Assembly: GCA_027886175.1 (NCBI GenBank)
Contig: JAJNNQ010000006.1
Location: forward strand, 2,294,001 to 2,358,000
DNA: 64,000 nucleotides
Direction of reading: 5' to 3'
Source: Phylloscopus collybita
Taxonomy: Eukaryota > Chordata > Aves > Passeriformes > Phylloscopidae
Shown here: positions 48,236 through 61,200 of the stretch, piece by piece
Layout: each line of letters opens with the position of its first letter
Numbering within the stretch: position 1 is the first letter of the stretch
The notes under the pieces: generated by a model
What the model saw: only the letters and a program-made list of their open reading frames with translations
The model's database searches: none
What the model was told of the DNA's origin: nothing
Program-made: the position numbers and the translations under genes

Positions 48236-50198
48236 GTAACTGATTTTATTGATTAGAGCACTGTCATCTTAGAAGAAGAGCAAAGAGAATTTAGTGTTTT
48301 TTATTATTTCAGGATAAGCAAATACTTCTCTTGATGTGGAAAGTAAGACTAATTCATACCTAGTGTAAAATTCTGCAAACATTGCAGTGTGTTTTTGTCA
48401 ACATTATTTGTCTGTTTTTACTAGATAATGCTGATGAAAAATGTAGCAATTAATTAGTAAATATGAAAGGTAGCTTTATCTTCTGATTTTCATTCTCTTT
48501 GTTCCTTCCCCCTAGTCCATCCACTTTGTTCTCAACCCTCTTTCATTATGGCTTGCAGTCTTTATTTTCTTTTCCTTTTTCCCTATCTTTAGGATCTGAG
48601 ACAGGCAAAATGATCCAGTGCTAGGTGTTAGGAAACTGGGAATCAAGTTCTGGTCCAATATAAAGTTCACTTTGAAAATAGCTCGAGCTCTTCTGTATTT
48701 CTCCCTTTGGAAAGTATACATTCCCAAGTATCTTGCATGATACACAAGTATCTTGTATGATCAATTAAAATAGCCAGATTCTATGGCTTCTGTTTGGTTT
48801 TAACATCTGTCTCTCACAGCTGTAGAGAGTATTTGCAAATGTTTTATTGTATAAAGATATATTTTGCTCCCAAATTGTAATTTTCTACTGTAATAATAAT
48901 AAACAACATTTTTGTTTTAGATGACACTCTCTCCACTTTGCATATTTAATAGCACATGTATGAAACTCACACACAAAGATTTTTTTTTAAGTCTATTCAC
49001 TCAGTGTTGATTTTGACAGTACTTATTCTCATTTAAATTCATCCTGGTTCATTAATAATCTGAGGAAATTTTTAATTAATGGAGAATTATTTTTGCACTG
49101 TTCACCATTTAGAATTGGTCCACTGGCCTACAACTCATTCAAAAATAAAAGATGTTCCTATAAAAATAGTAAGAAATCACTTTATTTTTCACTAGGATTT
49201 TATAGGAAATAGCAGAAATTACAATGCCGTATTTCAACATTAGGACCCTTAAGACAGAGTTAGGATTTAAGATGTTTATGGCAGATCTGAGCAGAACTCC
49301 AGATTTAAAAATGTACTCCAGTAAGAACTGATGAGTAAAGTAAATTTTCATCATATATATGTGAATAGTTAAATTCTAACAACTTTTCTTCCTTCTGGCA
49401 AAGTTAGCCCAGTCAAATGCTGAGATAATACTTTCAAATTGAGTTAGTACATGGTGGTTTCAGTCATAGTTAGAAGCATATCTGCTGCTCCTTCTTATAT
49501 TTTTGAAAATTATTAATTTTGCCATTAGTGAGATTGCCAAGTAATTTATGCGTGTAATTAACAGTACTGAAAAATGCATAGATTCTTTCCTACATTGTCT
49601 AAATTTCTCTTCATATTATATACTTATTAGGCCCTGTCTTTCAGCAGTAAATTTTTCTCAGCAAGCTGACTGTTTTAAAAAGTGCTGCAATTCTCTGTAC
49701 ATAAAGCTGTGTCGTTAAATGAGTATTTAAATCTTAATATTTTATTAAAGCACTAGAGAAGGATGTTACTCTTAGTTGATGAAAATGTATTTTCCTCAGT
49801 GCTCAGATCATGTTCTCTCTATTTCTTTTTCAGTTTTATATTTTTCTTTAGCATCTTTTTACAGTTTTTATATTCTTATTAGTTTTTTTTCCAAAGATGG
49901 ACTGCTTTTAGATAGATCAGATAGAGCAGTGTATCTAAACTACAGCAGTGCTTTTGGCAGCATATTGCCTTTCAGCCTGGTCTTTCATACTGCTTCTTAT
50001 ACAGTCAGGTGTCTTTTGGTTATGTCCAGTTTCAGTAGGTGGGAAGTTTCAGATAAAATAGTGGGTCCACAGGGCTTAGTTATAGTCTCTCATGAAATGA
50101 GGATGTAATTTCATTTAATTGTCACCTTAACTGCAGAAATACACCTTCCCCTTTTAATTACATCTTCAAGGAAAATCATATTAATTCTTGTTTTCCAG
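48236..50198 (+). other. VWA8: VWA8 intron (1,963 bp)
   Basis: From gtaact to ttccag. It contains a small imperfect duplication (caagtatcttgcatgat / caagtatcttgtatgat) near 48724-48762; no mobile element recognised. Confidence 0.85.
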
Positions 50199-50403
50199 GT
50201 CACAGTCTCTCTCTCCATATACATCTTGGCTCTCCAAGATCTCAGATGCTGATGCCCTGCTGGCACCACTGGGCAAAGTAGGTTTGGTCACTGTGGACAT
50301 GGGAGGAGGTGTGAGGCTTTGGGAGACTGGGCTGGAAAGCCTCCAGCAGTCACTGCAGGATTGGAGGAACATGATTGGCCAGGAAGATGGTCGCCCTGTG
50401 CAG
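50199..50403 (+). CDS. VWA8: VWA8 exon 16 in window: end of the middle region
   Basis: 205 nt; one base completes an arginine, then 68 codons ending at a codon boundary in PVQ. It encodes SQSLSPYTSWLSKISDADAL, then VGLVTVDMGGGVRLWETGLE and WRNMIGQEDGRPVQ. The match to human is strong (SPYTTWLS-ISD-DALLA, VTVDMGG-IRLWETGLE, EWRNMIGQDD as recalled). The MGG-VRLWETGLE segment resembles a WD-type strand, consistent with a beta-rich middle region. The next exon should open the glycine-rich linker that leads to the VWA domain; it is not in the window. Acceptor ttccag, donor gtagga. Confidence 0.95.
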
Positions 50404-53400
50404 GTAGGACCTCACAAAGGTCTGAACTGGAAAATGTAACAAAATGAGCTATGGATGTGTTTTCAGCTGGGAAAAGAGTTGAGGGGAGAGCTGTGTTGAA
50501 AAACACTGTGAAGTAGAAGTGCACCTGTGAGAAACTTGATAGACTTCTTTCCCGAAAAAAAGAGGCACAGTAGCTTAATTTAAAACATTTTGTAACCACT
50601 GTAATTATGGTTACTGACAGACTCTTTGTCTTACACTGTTTTTTTGCCAAATTCCAGTGCAATTAAATGCAAATAAATTCTTTATCTCCTACTGATTTTT
50701 TAACTGAAACTTGCAGAATGTACAATAATGAAATTAATTTTTAAGAAAATTATATACTTTTCCAGAGATCAAATTCTTGGAAAACAAATATTGGGGTTTT
50801 ACTTTGAAAAAGAATCTTGAAACCTAGGTGAAAAATACCTTAAATTCACAGTAGAGCCTTTGGCTAATCTTGATAATTTTCCCAGGCTGAGCAGAGTTGC
50901 AAGGGTCTTCATACAGCTATGTTCCCAATTGGAATCTTTAGGTAGATGCTGAAAATACACAGCGTGTGCCTGTATGATGAGTGTGCATGTATGTGTGTAT
51001 GTGTATTACAAGTGTTAATGTACTGGCTAGTATGTGTGATCACCACTGCAACACAGAGGGAACACTGAGGGCTGTTCAGTTGTATCTTTAATTAGAATGG
51101 AAAAACAGAATGACTCTGTTCTTAATTAGATCTCTCTCTGGTTTTGGTTGGGTTTTTTTGTGAATGAGATACATTAGGCCAAAATGTCTTAATTTCTTTT
51201 CCCACTCTTAGCTCCCTTTCTGCAAGATGCTCTTGTGTTACAGAGACTTGTGCAAGAACTGACATGTTCTTTTTACTGGACCTCAGCGAATGCCATTCAT
51301 GAAGTCATGAGAAAAGGAAACTGTTACCCAGTAGTACCTTTGTGCTCCACACTTGTGGCTTTGCTAGTGCCATGTTCATTGCCAGTGCAGTAGCACTAGC
51401 ACCATCTTATGGTCAGATATAGACAGTTTACACCAGCCCAGGGAGTTTGACCAGTTTTAATAGTTATTTTTTTCCTTCTTCCTTTTTTTTTTTTTTTTTA
51501 ATAACGTGTTATTTTATTCTACAATATTACTATATTGTCGATAATAATCAACAAATTATTAGACAATACTGGCTTGGAAAGTACATGCCATGATAAAATT
51601 AAGTCATTTAACTAGAAATCTCAAGTAGCCATTTTAAAGAGGGCTAAGAAGTTTTCCCACAGTCACAAGGCAGTTTTCAAAATCTGCTGTACAATTTCTC
51701 TTCTACAACAGCCTGCCTCACTACTGGGCACACTCCAGGATAAAGTCTCCTTAGAATATCTGTCTTTTTTCCTGTGTCAAATCAGTGCTTTGTCAGAACT
51801 GAACTAACATGCTCTTTGATTTGTGCTAAAGATCTGGAACAAAGCCTCCTGTGTGATCTTCTAATTTGCATGATTATCACTAACTTCTGTTTCCCTATTT
51901 TACTTTTTTGCTTTGCTTTGAATGGAAAGATAATGAGACCTAAGAAGCTTTGTTTACAAAGGCATTGCAGAGCAGTAAGAAATAAATTAGGTATTTAATT
52001 TTATGTAATCTCCAGTAAGATAATAGATATGTAGTTGCTGTGTAAACTCTGTACTTTGCTAATTGGATATGATGGCCTTCACCTTTCCTACTTAATTTCT
52101 CACTAGGCCTAGACATAATAGCATTATTTTATTAAGGCATTCATTTCTGGAAATGAAAGGATCCTATTAACTTAAAAACATATTAATCTAGCTTCCATGT
52201 TTAATTGAGCATAGCAAGAACGTGTCTCCTGATCCAGGGACAATTACTTTGCTAAGAATGCTGCAGCTAAGTATTTCCTGATACCAGTTTTTGCAAAACT
52301 GGACATATTTTGCAGCCATGTATTGATTTGACCATTCAAATGTATGAAAATGAACTCCTTTTGTGTAATGTTTCGTGCACGTGCTCATGTTAAGTAACTT
52401 GAAGTCTAATGAGGTTTCCCTAGTTCTTTGGCTAAACCCATCATTCTGAATCATCTTGTAGTAGAGACTCACTTCAAGAGAATTTTCAGTGTTCTACCCA
52501 CCACCCACCCACCTCCAATTCCCCCTTCCCTTAAAACTGCCATTCTTGCGTCCCACAAAACTGCCACAGACTTAGCAAACCTTATTAACCCTTCATGGTG
52601 ATGTTCTTAGACCAATCCAAGACCCGTCTATGTGATTGGGAACCACTGACCTACAGAATTACACACAAATTCTTTGAATCTTCCTGACCCTTTAGAGAAA
52701 AAAGAATTAGAGGGCTTTCAATATAAATATAGTTTCAAAGGATTGGAATAAAATCTTCAACCAGCTATTGGTACTACCTTCTAGGGCTGCATTTTTGCTT
52801 TCATGTTAGCTCTTAGAAGGAGGCTGGATATACATAAGCAATGAAACAGAGGAAAACAAACAGCTGTTCCACTTGTAATCAGTAATTAGGCTCCCTTGAT
52901 ATAATTTGTGGCAATCTTCAAAACAGCCAACATTTGTTTTGTATTGTTGACATACTCAGCAGAATTCAAACTGCTGAAGTCTTGAAGCTACCACATGAGT
53001 TTATCAAAATATGGTATGTGTTTACATAAGCCTGCATATATATGCCTCTTATAGAGGCAGGTCAGAAATTTTTGTCATTTATTGAAGTTTTAAACGCAAA
53101 ATCATGTTCTACAGTATTCTGAAATTATTAAATTGGAGTGCCTAAAATACAAATCTAAACAAAATACTGTATTTTCTAAAGCTGTGAACTCTACTTGAAA
53201 AGCAATTGAGTTTTTCACTATTTGTTGTCTGACAAAAATTCTGAAGAGAATTTGGAAGACAATTTATTTTAAAAATCTTGCCCTAAAGGTTTCACGGCGA
53301 TAGGCAGACATTGATAAGCTTGTGTTACTTTTCTCATCCAAGGGTTATTGATGGAAATTAAATAGAACAACACTGATTACATTCTGATATAGTTCCAATA

Positions 53401-53812
53401 TTTTCTTTCAGTAATCATTATTTAGTGGTATGTCTCATTTAGATAAAGTACAGTGCTTGGATAAAAATAATTAAAAGGTGCATCATTTAGAGGTATTTCA
53501 ATAGATGTTAAGGCGTTTATCTGTGACTATTAGCAAAAACATTTAGTTCTGTATTCAATCCACTTAATGTTCTCCTGCTGTAGATTGTTGTCCAAAATGT
53601 TTCATGCTATGTACTCAGAATGCCATTGTTTTCAGAAGTCCCAGAACATACCCAAACCTGTAGAGTGCATAAAAATGGACTTAGTTAAAGATTGCAAAAG
53701 CTTTGTCATCTAGTTTATGCTAATATGCATCTGAACTCAAAATCGAATTCATAACATTTTTTGAAATCCAGGTGTAGTCTTAATCTAGGTAATATCACCA
53801 TGCAAAGTGACA

Positions 53813-53859
53813 TCCTGAAGCTGAGGATAGTAATTTCCTTTCCTGAAGCTGAGGATAGT
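53813..53859. repeat. Direct repeat, 2 x 19 bp, 28-bp period
   Basis: tcctgaagctgaggatagt occurs exactly at 53813-53831 and again at 53841-53859, separated by nine bases. A small recent local duplication. Confidence 0.95.
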
Positions 53860-55121
53860 CCTGTTGTTTCAGTACCAAGATTGTCCAAAGAAGTGATCTG
53901 TCTGATTAAAAAAGAAAAAATAATAATAATTCTTGTAAAGACTTCTTAGGGGTTTATTTGGGTGGAGGAATTTTTTTTTTTTTTGTGTCTGTTTTTTAAT
54001 GTATTTCTTGTACCTGCAGTAGTTGTATTGTCCCCTACATGCAATACATTCCATGAGATGGGCTTTAGAAACTGCAGTAGAGCCCTCTGTTTGCTGTTAT
54101 ATATAAAGGCCTAATGACTTACGTAGTTGTGATTGTCACTATTCTGATTTCCTATGGACTGTTCTCCCTCATTTTCAGTATAGGAGGCCTTTCTCATAAA
54201 CATTCAGGTACTTAGTTGGAAATTAATTCATATCTACATCTAAGTGAATAGTTAGCAAGAACGAAAAAGAGAGTTCTTTCCATTTTCTTGTCTTTCTGCT
54301 GTCCTAAAACAGGGTCACACACAGTTTCCTGCTACGTCCCGGATCTTAAAGGTCAAGGTCTGCTTGTTCTACGGTACACTTCTTCAAGGATGGATATTGC
54401 TTATTTCTCTTTGGCCTGTGACAGAGCCCCACTGTAACATAACTGTTCTGTGTAATGTGTGTTTTTCCTCAGAAACTTAAAAAGCTGAAACATTTGAGTC
54501 ACGCTGTATCTCCTATAACTCTAGGAAACTGGTTCTGGTTCAGCCAATATGATGTCAAGGTCACATAGTGTAGGACTGAGCAGAGAAAAGATGTAGCACA
54601 TGTGAATTGAGTGGGCACCAGCTGTTTAAAAATAGATAAAGTACATTTACCCCTGAGCAAGTGCCTGTGCTATGTAGAACCTGAATAACGCAACACCTAG
54701 ATCATCCCAGCTCTCTAGTCTGAAGACTTATGGGCAACACTCAGCTTAAAAAATTACATACTTCTTTGTAGGTGTGTAAGTGCAAAGGAAGTGTGTAAGA
54801 GAGACACTGACAACTTAGCATGAAACCAGGCCCTCCCAAAGAAAAGGATCAGCCCACAAACATTTTTTCCCATTTTTTTCTCACTTTGCTTTTGTGACTT
54901 CACCTGACGTAAAGGTTGACTCTGGAGTCAAAGTTGAGTACATTCCTGAAGTATTCATAATGCCAAAAATCTCACATTTACTGTTAAAGCTAAAAGGATT
55001 ACGTAAAATTAGGTGAGAGGTGTGCAAATGTAGCTGAGTGTGTTTATCTTATGTATTCACACACAGGGACATGTATATATTTGCATGCGCACACACACAT
55101 ATGCTCATTTTTTTTTCCCAG

Positions 55122-55277
55122 TTGTCATACCTAGACATTGATTCTCTTGAATTAGAATTGCCTGAAGAGGTCATCATAACTTTGCATGTAGCCAGTCCCA
55201 CAGGGACTGTATTTCATAATGAGCAAGAATTGAAAGTCAATTTGGATAATGACTTTCTTATTCTCTTCCTTGAATAG
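55122..55277 (+). other. Possible alternative last exon (51 codons plus stop)
   Basis: A T10-CCCAG acceptor-like sequence ends at 55121. The frame that continues exon 16 (phase 0) is then open for 51 codons, starting LSYLDIDSLELELPEE and ending in LFLE, with a TAG stop at 55275-55277. An AATAAA lies at 55382-55387, about 105 nt on, followed by a T-rich stretch. I recognise no protein similarity, and AT-rich introns produce such combinations by chance, so this is a candidate only. Confidence 0.2.
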
Positions 55278-58200
55278 TCTCATTTATTCCATTTGTATTC
55301 CATGCAGCTAATCATGCAAAACTCTACATGAAGTATTCACCCCTTAAGTGAATTAATATTTTTTTATTTTATTGAATAATGAATAAAAATTAATAATTTT
55401 TATTTTATTGAATTTTTTTTTCTTCTTATTTTCTGAAGCTGTACTTTAAAGTGAGTTCACCTGATGAAATTTAATTTTTGAGGTTGGATGTTTATCTAAA
55501 GAGTGATTAATTCAGGAGTTTCAGTGATTTCCAACTTGCTTATGTTTACTGCTCAGAATCTACTTTAATCTATACCTATAGTTTGAGGGTTTTCCCCCTT
55601 TTTAAAAAGTGGCATTGTACTTTACAACAACAAAAATCCAGTCTTTTCCTGATGTTAAGACTGAACTGAGCAAAGCTGCAGTTCTTTAATCGAGACAAAA
55701 GCATGACCTTTAGCAAGAGTGGCCTTCTCCCCACCACCCTATTCTCTATTTTCTGCTTTGCACCAAGCAGTCTTTCTGACCACACGAGGGCATCAGTGGG
55801 CTAATAACAGTGGTTTTCCTCGGCTTTTAAATACTGTCCGTGCAAACCCCATAAATTAGGAGAAATCCGTGGAGTGGAGAGCTTCTGTAAGTTTGGAATA
55901 ACCATATGATGGCATTCTGCAGACCTGCACAAGATCCTGAAAATCTTGAAACACTGAAGATTGCAGAGTTGTCTTGTCAATAGGTGGATTGCAATATACA
56001 GTTTGATAGCATTTTCTGTTCTGAGATCCATGAGCCCCAAATCCACAGCTTAGGTCTGTGACCTCTTCATGGACCATATAATTTATTCAGCTGAGGACTA
56101 GCAGCTGTGTAGCAGCCCTTGAGTGAAGGCATCTGAGTATGGGAAAGCATGAGACTGGAAAGCTGCAAACTCACAGAGCTAAATAAATGCATATTTCTAC
56201 AAGTATTTATGGTATAAAACAACTCAGATAATGATCATTGATTCTCATTGATTTTCTATAAATTTTCTCAGTTTGAGTGAGGCCATTGTTAGAAGCACTC
56301 TACAAACGTGTCTAAAATACATTCTCTTTCCTAAGGAGATCTTTCAGTCTAATTAGACCAGACAGACAAAGAACAGGAGGGAAATAACTTTGAGTTTCTA
56401 TTAGAGCAGACTGATCCAGCACAAAGTTCCCTTTTCTTTGCCTGACCTTCCTGTGGAAGCCCTAAGTTCTCATGGGAGAAAGTATTATTACCTCAACACA
56501 CCGTATTGAAGATCTCAAAAAGTCTGCAGCAGTGCACATTGCTGACATAAAGGTTGGAGTTCCTAACATCAGTGAAAAACTGCTGTCCCAGCAACACAAA
56601 TGCATACTAATAATTATGCCTCTATGAAAGTGGTTCCCTGATGAGTAAAAGGACAAACATAGGGAAAATTTAAATTATCTGATACGTTACAGTAATGCAA
56701 ATCATAAGAGGATTTCCTTTAGAAAAGAAAACAATGTAGTAGATATTAAATAACTTCTGCCTCTGCTTCTTAAGGACAGCATTGGCAAGGTCCAAGCTAT
56801 ACAGGAAATCAGGCTTTTCCCCTTCCACATGTAGTTTTTTTCAACTTTCTTTTTACCATATGGTCTTCAGTCTGGACCATTCCAAATTGACATAATATGT
56901 TCAATTATGCCATCTTTCTAGCTGTTGATTATTCACAGCACTCCAGAAGAAACCAAATTCAGTGTTTTCTGAGTACATTGACCTTGGAGGTGTGTAGTAG
57001 TCATAATAAATAACCAAGCTAGACATTATCTGTCTCCTCTGATAATATTTCTTACTGGATTAGAATACTAAAAAAATCATGACCTCATATCTCATAGTTT
57101 AATAGAATTGACTAGGGAATTTTAAATAATGAGAGGAAAATGGACTTTACATAGGTGTTTACATAACAGAAGATCCATTAGATGAAATAAATGTGTTATA
57201 TTCTCTTATTCAGTTAGTTTTCCAGCTTTTAAGCTGCACTGTGTATATTTGTGGGCAAAATACCTTACTGCATCTGCTGTGTAGAGTTTCTGAGTTGGTT
57301 CTTCAAGTGGCAACATTTAGTTCAAAAAAGAGCTCACAGCAGCATTTTGTACAGTGGTTTGGTTTTTTTAGTTGGTATATGTAAACTTCATTTGCAAGCC
57401 ACATACAGCTTTTTATAAATTTCACTCCAAATTTCCACGTCTTCCCCATCCAGGTTCACTTTTCTAAAATGCCATCAAAGTTACGATGCTTTCAGCAATT
57501 CTGGTATTCAAGACAAAAGCTTAATGTCTGCATGAATTTTAAATGCTACTTTAAGAATTTAATGTTCACAGGAGTCAGATGATGCATGAAGCTTCATTAG
57601 TTCAGTTTGAACTCTTGCGAAGTTTTACAAACAAGATAGAAAACCAAAATGAAGTCAAATGAAAAGAAAGAAAACATTTTAAAAGTTTTATACTGCAGTG
57701 CAATGAATGTTGGGGTTTTTTCCCATTTCAGGGTACAATTGAAGAAACAGAATGCATTTCACGCATTTTTATTGTCTTGTCTAAGACTGAATATCTTTTC
57801 TGTGGAAAAATTACTTGTGGGCTTAATTTTGTGCTGTTTTTGTGAGCAGAAATTATGCTATTGTTTTTAGTACGTAGAAAAAAGCCGTACCTGATATGGT
57901 ACAAGTGGACATAATAGAAGCCCTTAGAGGGGGGTTTGCCTGTTTACGCCTTTCTCTCACTAGTTTGTGTAAGCAGATTATAAAAAGTTTTCTTTCTCTC
58001 TTTAGTAGAATCAATTTTACAGTAGAGTGTAAAACCACAATGGAACAGGCAGGTTAGCCTGTGGTCTGCCTGATGTGGAGCTTCTTTGCTCTTTGAGAAT
58101 GTAATGCGTGTATTCGTGCTGCTGATAAAGAATGTGTTAGAGGAAGGTATGTTCTTGTGACCTGTTAAATGCAGCCTAGGATAATATTGAGGGTTTAAGG

Positions 58201-61200
58201 TTGGAGAAGCTCTGGAATAAAAGAGAAGCAATTATTTTGTTTTAGGGCAGCATCAGTCTTTTGCACATCTGCAGAAGTACATTCTGTATTCCATGGAATA
58301 CATTTCCTAATCCTTTGTGCCACTGTGGGATAGACTACTTAATGCCTTTTTCACATGGAGTACAGTTGTGTTTTGTTACAGTCAAAGTCAATCTTTTTTC
58401 TTTTCATAATAATATATGAGAGTGAAAGCAGGTTTTGTACTGATTTTGATAAAGAAATTACCATCTCCCAAATTACCCAAAGGCAAAAATCTACAAAGTT
58501 TTCCCTTCTTTTCTTGCAATGTTCTGATACATGCTCAATCTCTATCAATGGCACTGATGAAGAAAGCAAGTTAAGATACTTTATAGTATTTCTAGTGGAT
58601 TTATATTCATGTAACTAATATTTTTCAACAATAATTTAGTGCCTTCTATGGAAAGTAGCCTATATTCTTCACTGACTAGAAACTGCCCTGTTTAATATGT
58701 TTCATGTTAATGAAAAGGCAAGATATCAGATTAACTCTTTCCTTCTGCATCTCAGATATGTTACAATAAGAATGAATATCTTCTAATTTGGATCTTGGAA
58801 GTGTTCTTTCCTTTATGATAAAAAAAATGTAAATGAAGAACGGGGTCTTGCAAGCCTACATCTGCCTATTTTCCAGGACTGTCTAATCATGCAACTAATT
58901 AAGCTAATGCACACCTTCTTAATTTACATTGAACTAAGCACCTGAATTGTATGAATTGTAATCTACCTCAAATCTTAGTGCACACATTATTTTCCCTATT
59001 TTCTTCTGATCATCAGTAAGAAACAATCAGTAATTCAGTATTATTACTAATAGTAGAATAAGTACTTGTGAAAACAATATTTGGACACTGTAAATTTTTC
59101 TTTTTAAAGATTTTCCTCCATAAATATTCTTTACAGCTGTAAATACTGCAGCTGTGTCCCTGTTTGCTTGTATAATTTGTATGCATTTATTCAGTTGTGG
59201 CACATGAAATCATGCTGGTTGCATCTTTAGTAAATATGTTCTATGTGGAGTGATCCACTGAATGCTTAAAAGGGCTTAGTAGAAAGGTTGATTCCTTGTC
59301 ACCACATGCAACAAGGAGGAATTCCATTTATTTCTATTATGAAGGTGTAAAAGCCTGTAAGGAATGCCCAGCTCTGCTTAAACATTCCCAAAAGGATAAG
59401 AAATACTTGATTTGGGGAGGTTTGAAGACTGGTAATATAGACTATTTTTTAAAGTAAAAATTTCATCCCTTTACACCTGCAGGATGTTAGCCTGGAATCA
59501 AAGTGGGTTTTTCTTCCTCTGAAAAAAAGGTTTTTCCACCTTTTTGTACCTGGAGTATTAAAATAAGCATTGCATTTTATGTGAGAGGATTAGATATGAG
59601 TTCACCCTGTCAGGGCCAGAGATAAATAAAACTAAGAGGTGAAAGGTCTGTTCCCCTGTACATGAGGCAGCTCGCCCCCACTGGAAACCAGAGTTTCTTT
59701 GCCATTCCCGAGGCAGAAACTTGCTTTTGTTGCTGTGAGCCTCACAAAGGAGCTTTCTGGCAAGCAGTCCTGAATGGGAGGCACTGACACCTCCTGCGCC
59801 CTTCAGGAATTTTAATGAAGTTAACCCTGTCAGGATACAAAAGTAAAGCTGCTGTATTAAAAGACCATCCACTCACTCTCGGGCCCATTTGCAGTGTTGC
59901 AGTGTCAGTTACAGGGCAGGAGTATGTACAACCAAAAAAAATTATCTGCATCTCAGTTGCATGCCAGTAGGCAGTAAGGAAAAAGCCCTTCACATTTTAC
60001 TGGAAGCTGTCACTCATTGATTACTTTTCAAAGCTAGAAATATTTTCAAGCTTGTCTGACCTCTGCTTACAAATTCTAAAAGGTATTTCCTAACCTGTAA
60101 ACTATGAGATCTCTTTCTGCCAGCAGTTAAGTCTGAGTACATGTTCTGGCCCTTGTTTTAGGGAGTCATCTTTTTACACAACTGGAATGGAGGTTTGGAC
60201 AGTGAAAGCTGTTGGCTCAATCTCTTGCTTAAACCTGCCAGGAATAAATAAAATTTTAAGTGCGACAAGACAGGAGGAGATTAGATTCCCTCTCTTTCAC
60301 TGTCTCCACAATAAATACAATTGAGGAATTTTGGTCTTTTGTTAGTTGCAACAGACTTGAAGAATGAAGAGCTGATGTATGGCTTAAAGTACTTGGAGAA
60401 ATGTTGTTAATACTCTGAAACATGAATGACTGAATAATAGACCTACTGAAATGTTCATTTCAGTTGATTTTGCTAAGTGTCTTTTACTCATTACTTTGAA
60501 TACTATTATAAACACGTTACTAATAGAGCTATTGATATACATTCAATGCAGATGTACTTTGAATACTCCTTGCTGAGATACAGAAGTGCACAGTTGTGCT
60601 GCTTGGGACTCTTTTCTTTTTAGAAGTTGTAGGGGGTTTTTGGCTGGTTTGTTTGTTTTTCAGTTGCTGTAATGTAGGATTAAGATTACTGGATGCTAAA
60701 ATGTCATTAAGGTCACTTGCACAAAATCAGCTGAAGCTGAATTTGATAATGCTTTTGGTCATCTTTATTCAGAGAGCCAGTGAGATTTTTCGTGCAATAC
60801 ACTACAAGAAAATTAATTCTGAACTCAAAAGGGAAGTACTGCATTGTTAAAATAACTCATATGTTAGAATGAAATATGGATGTGTGTGGGACATCAATAA
60901 GTTTAATAATAGAATACAGCATCTGTCTTCATAATTCCCATGCTTTTATTGTGGGTTATTTTCTAATGGGTTCCTGCAAGTTCTTTTCTTCCCATAGCTG
61001 TGACAGTGTCTTGTAGGGGCAATGCACTGGTATCTGGGTCAGCTGTGTGATCCTCAACAAACACAGCCTCTGTCTCTTACTGAGGGATTAAAAAGTGTTG
61101 AAAGTATGCCAGTGTTTCTTTACTCTCCAGGGGTTAATGTTACTGAATTAGATGATTTCACATCAGAATTCAATGGAGTCCAATCCCACATTCACTTAAC

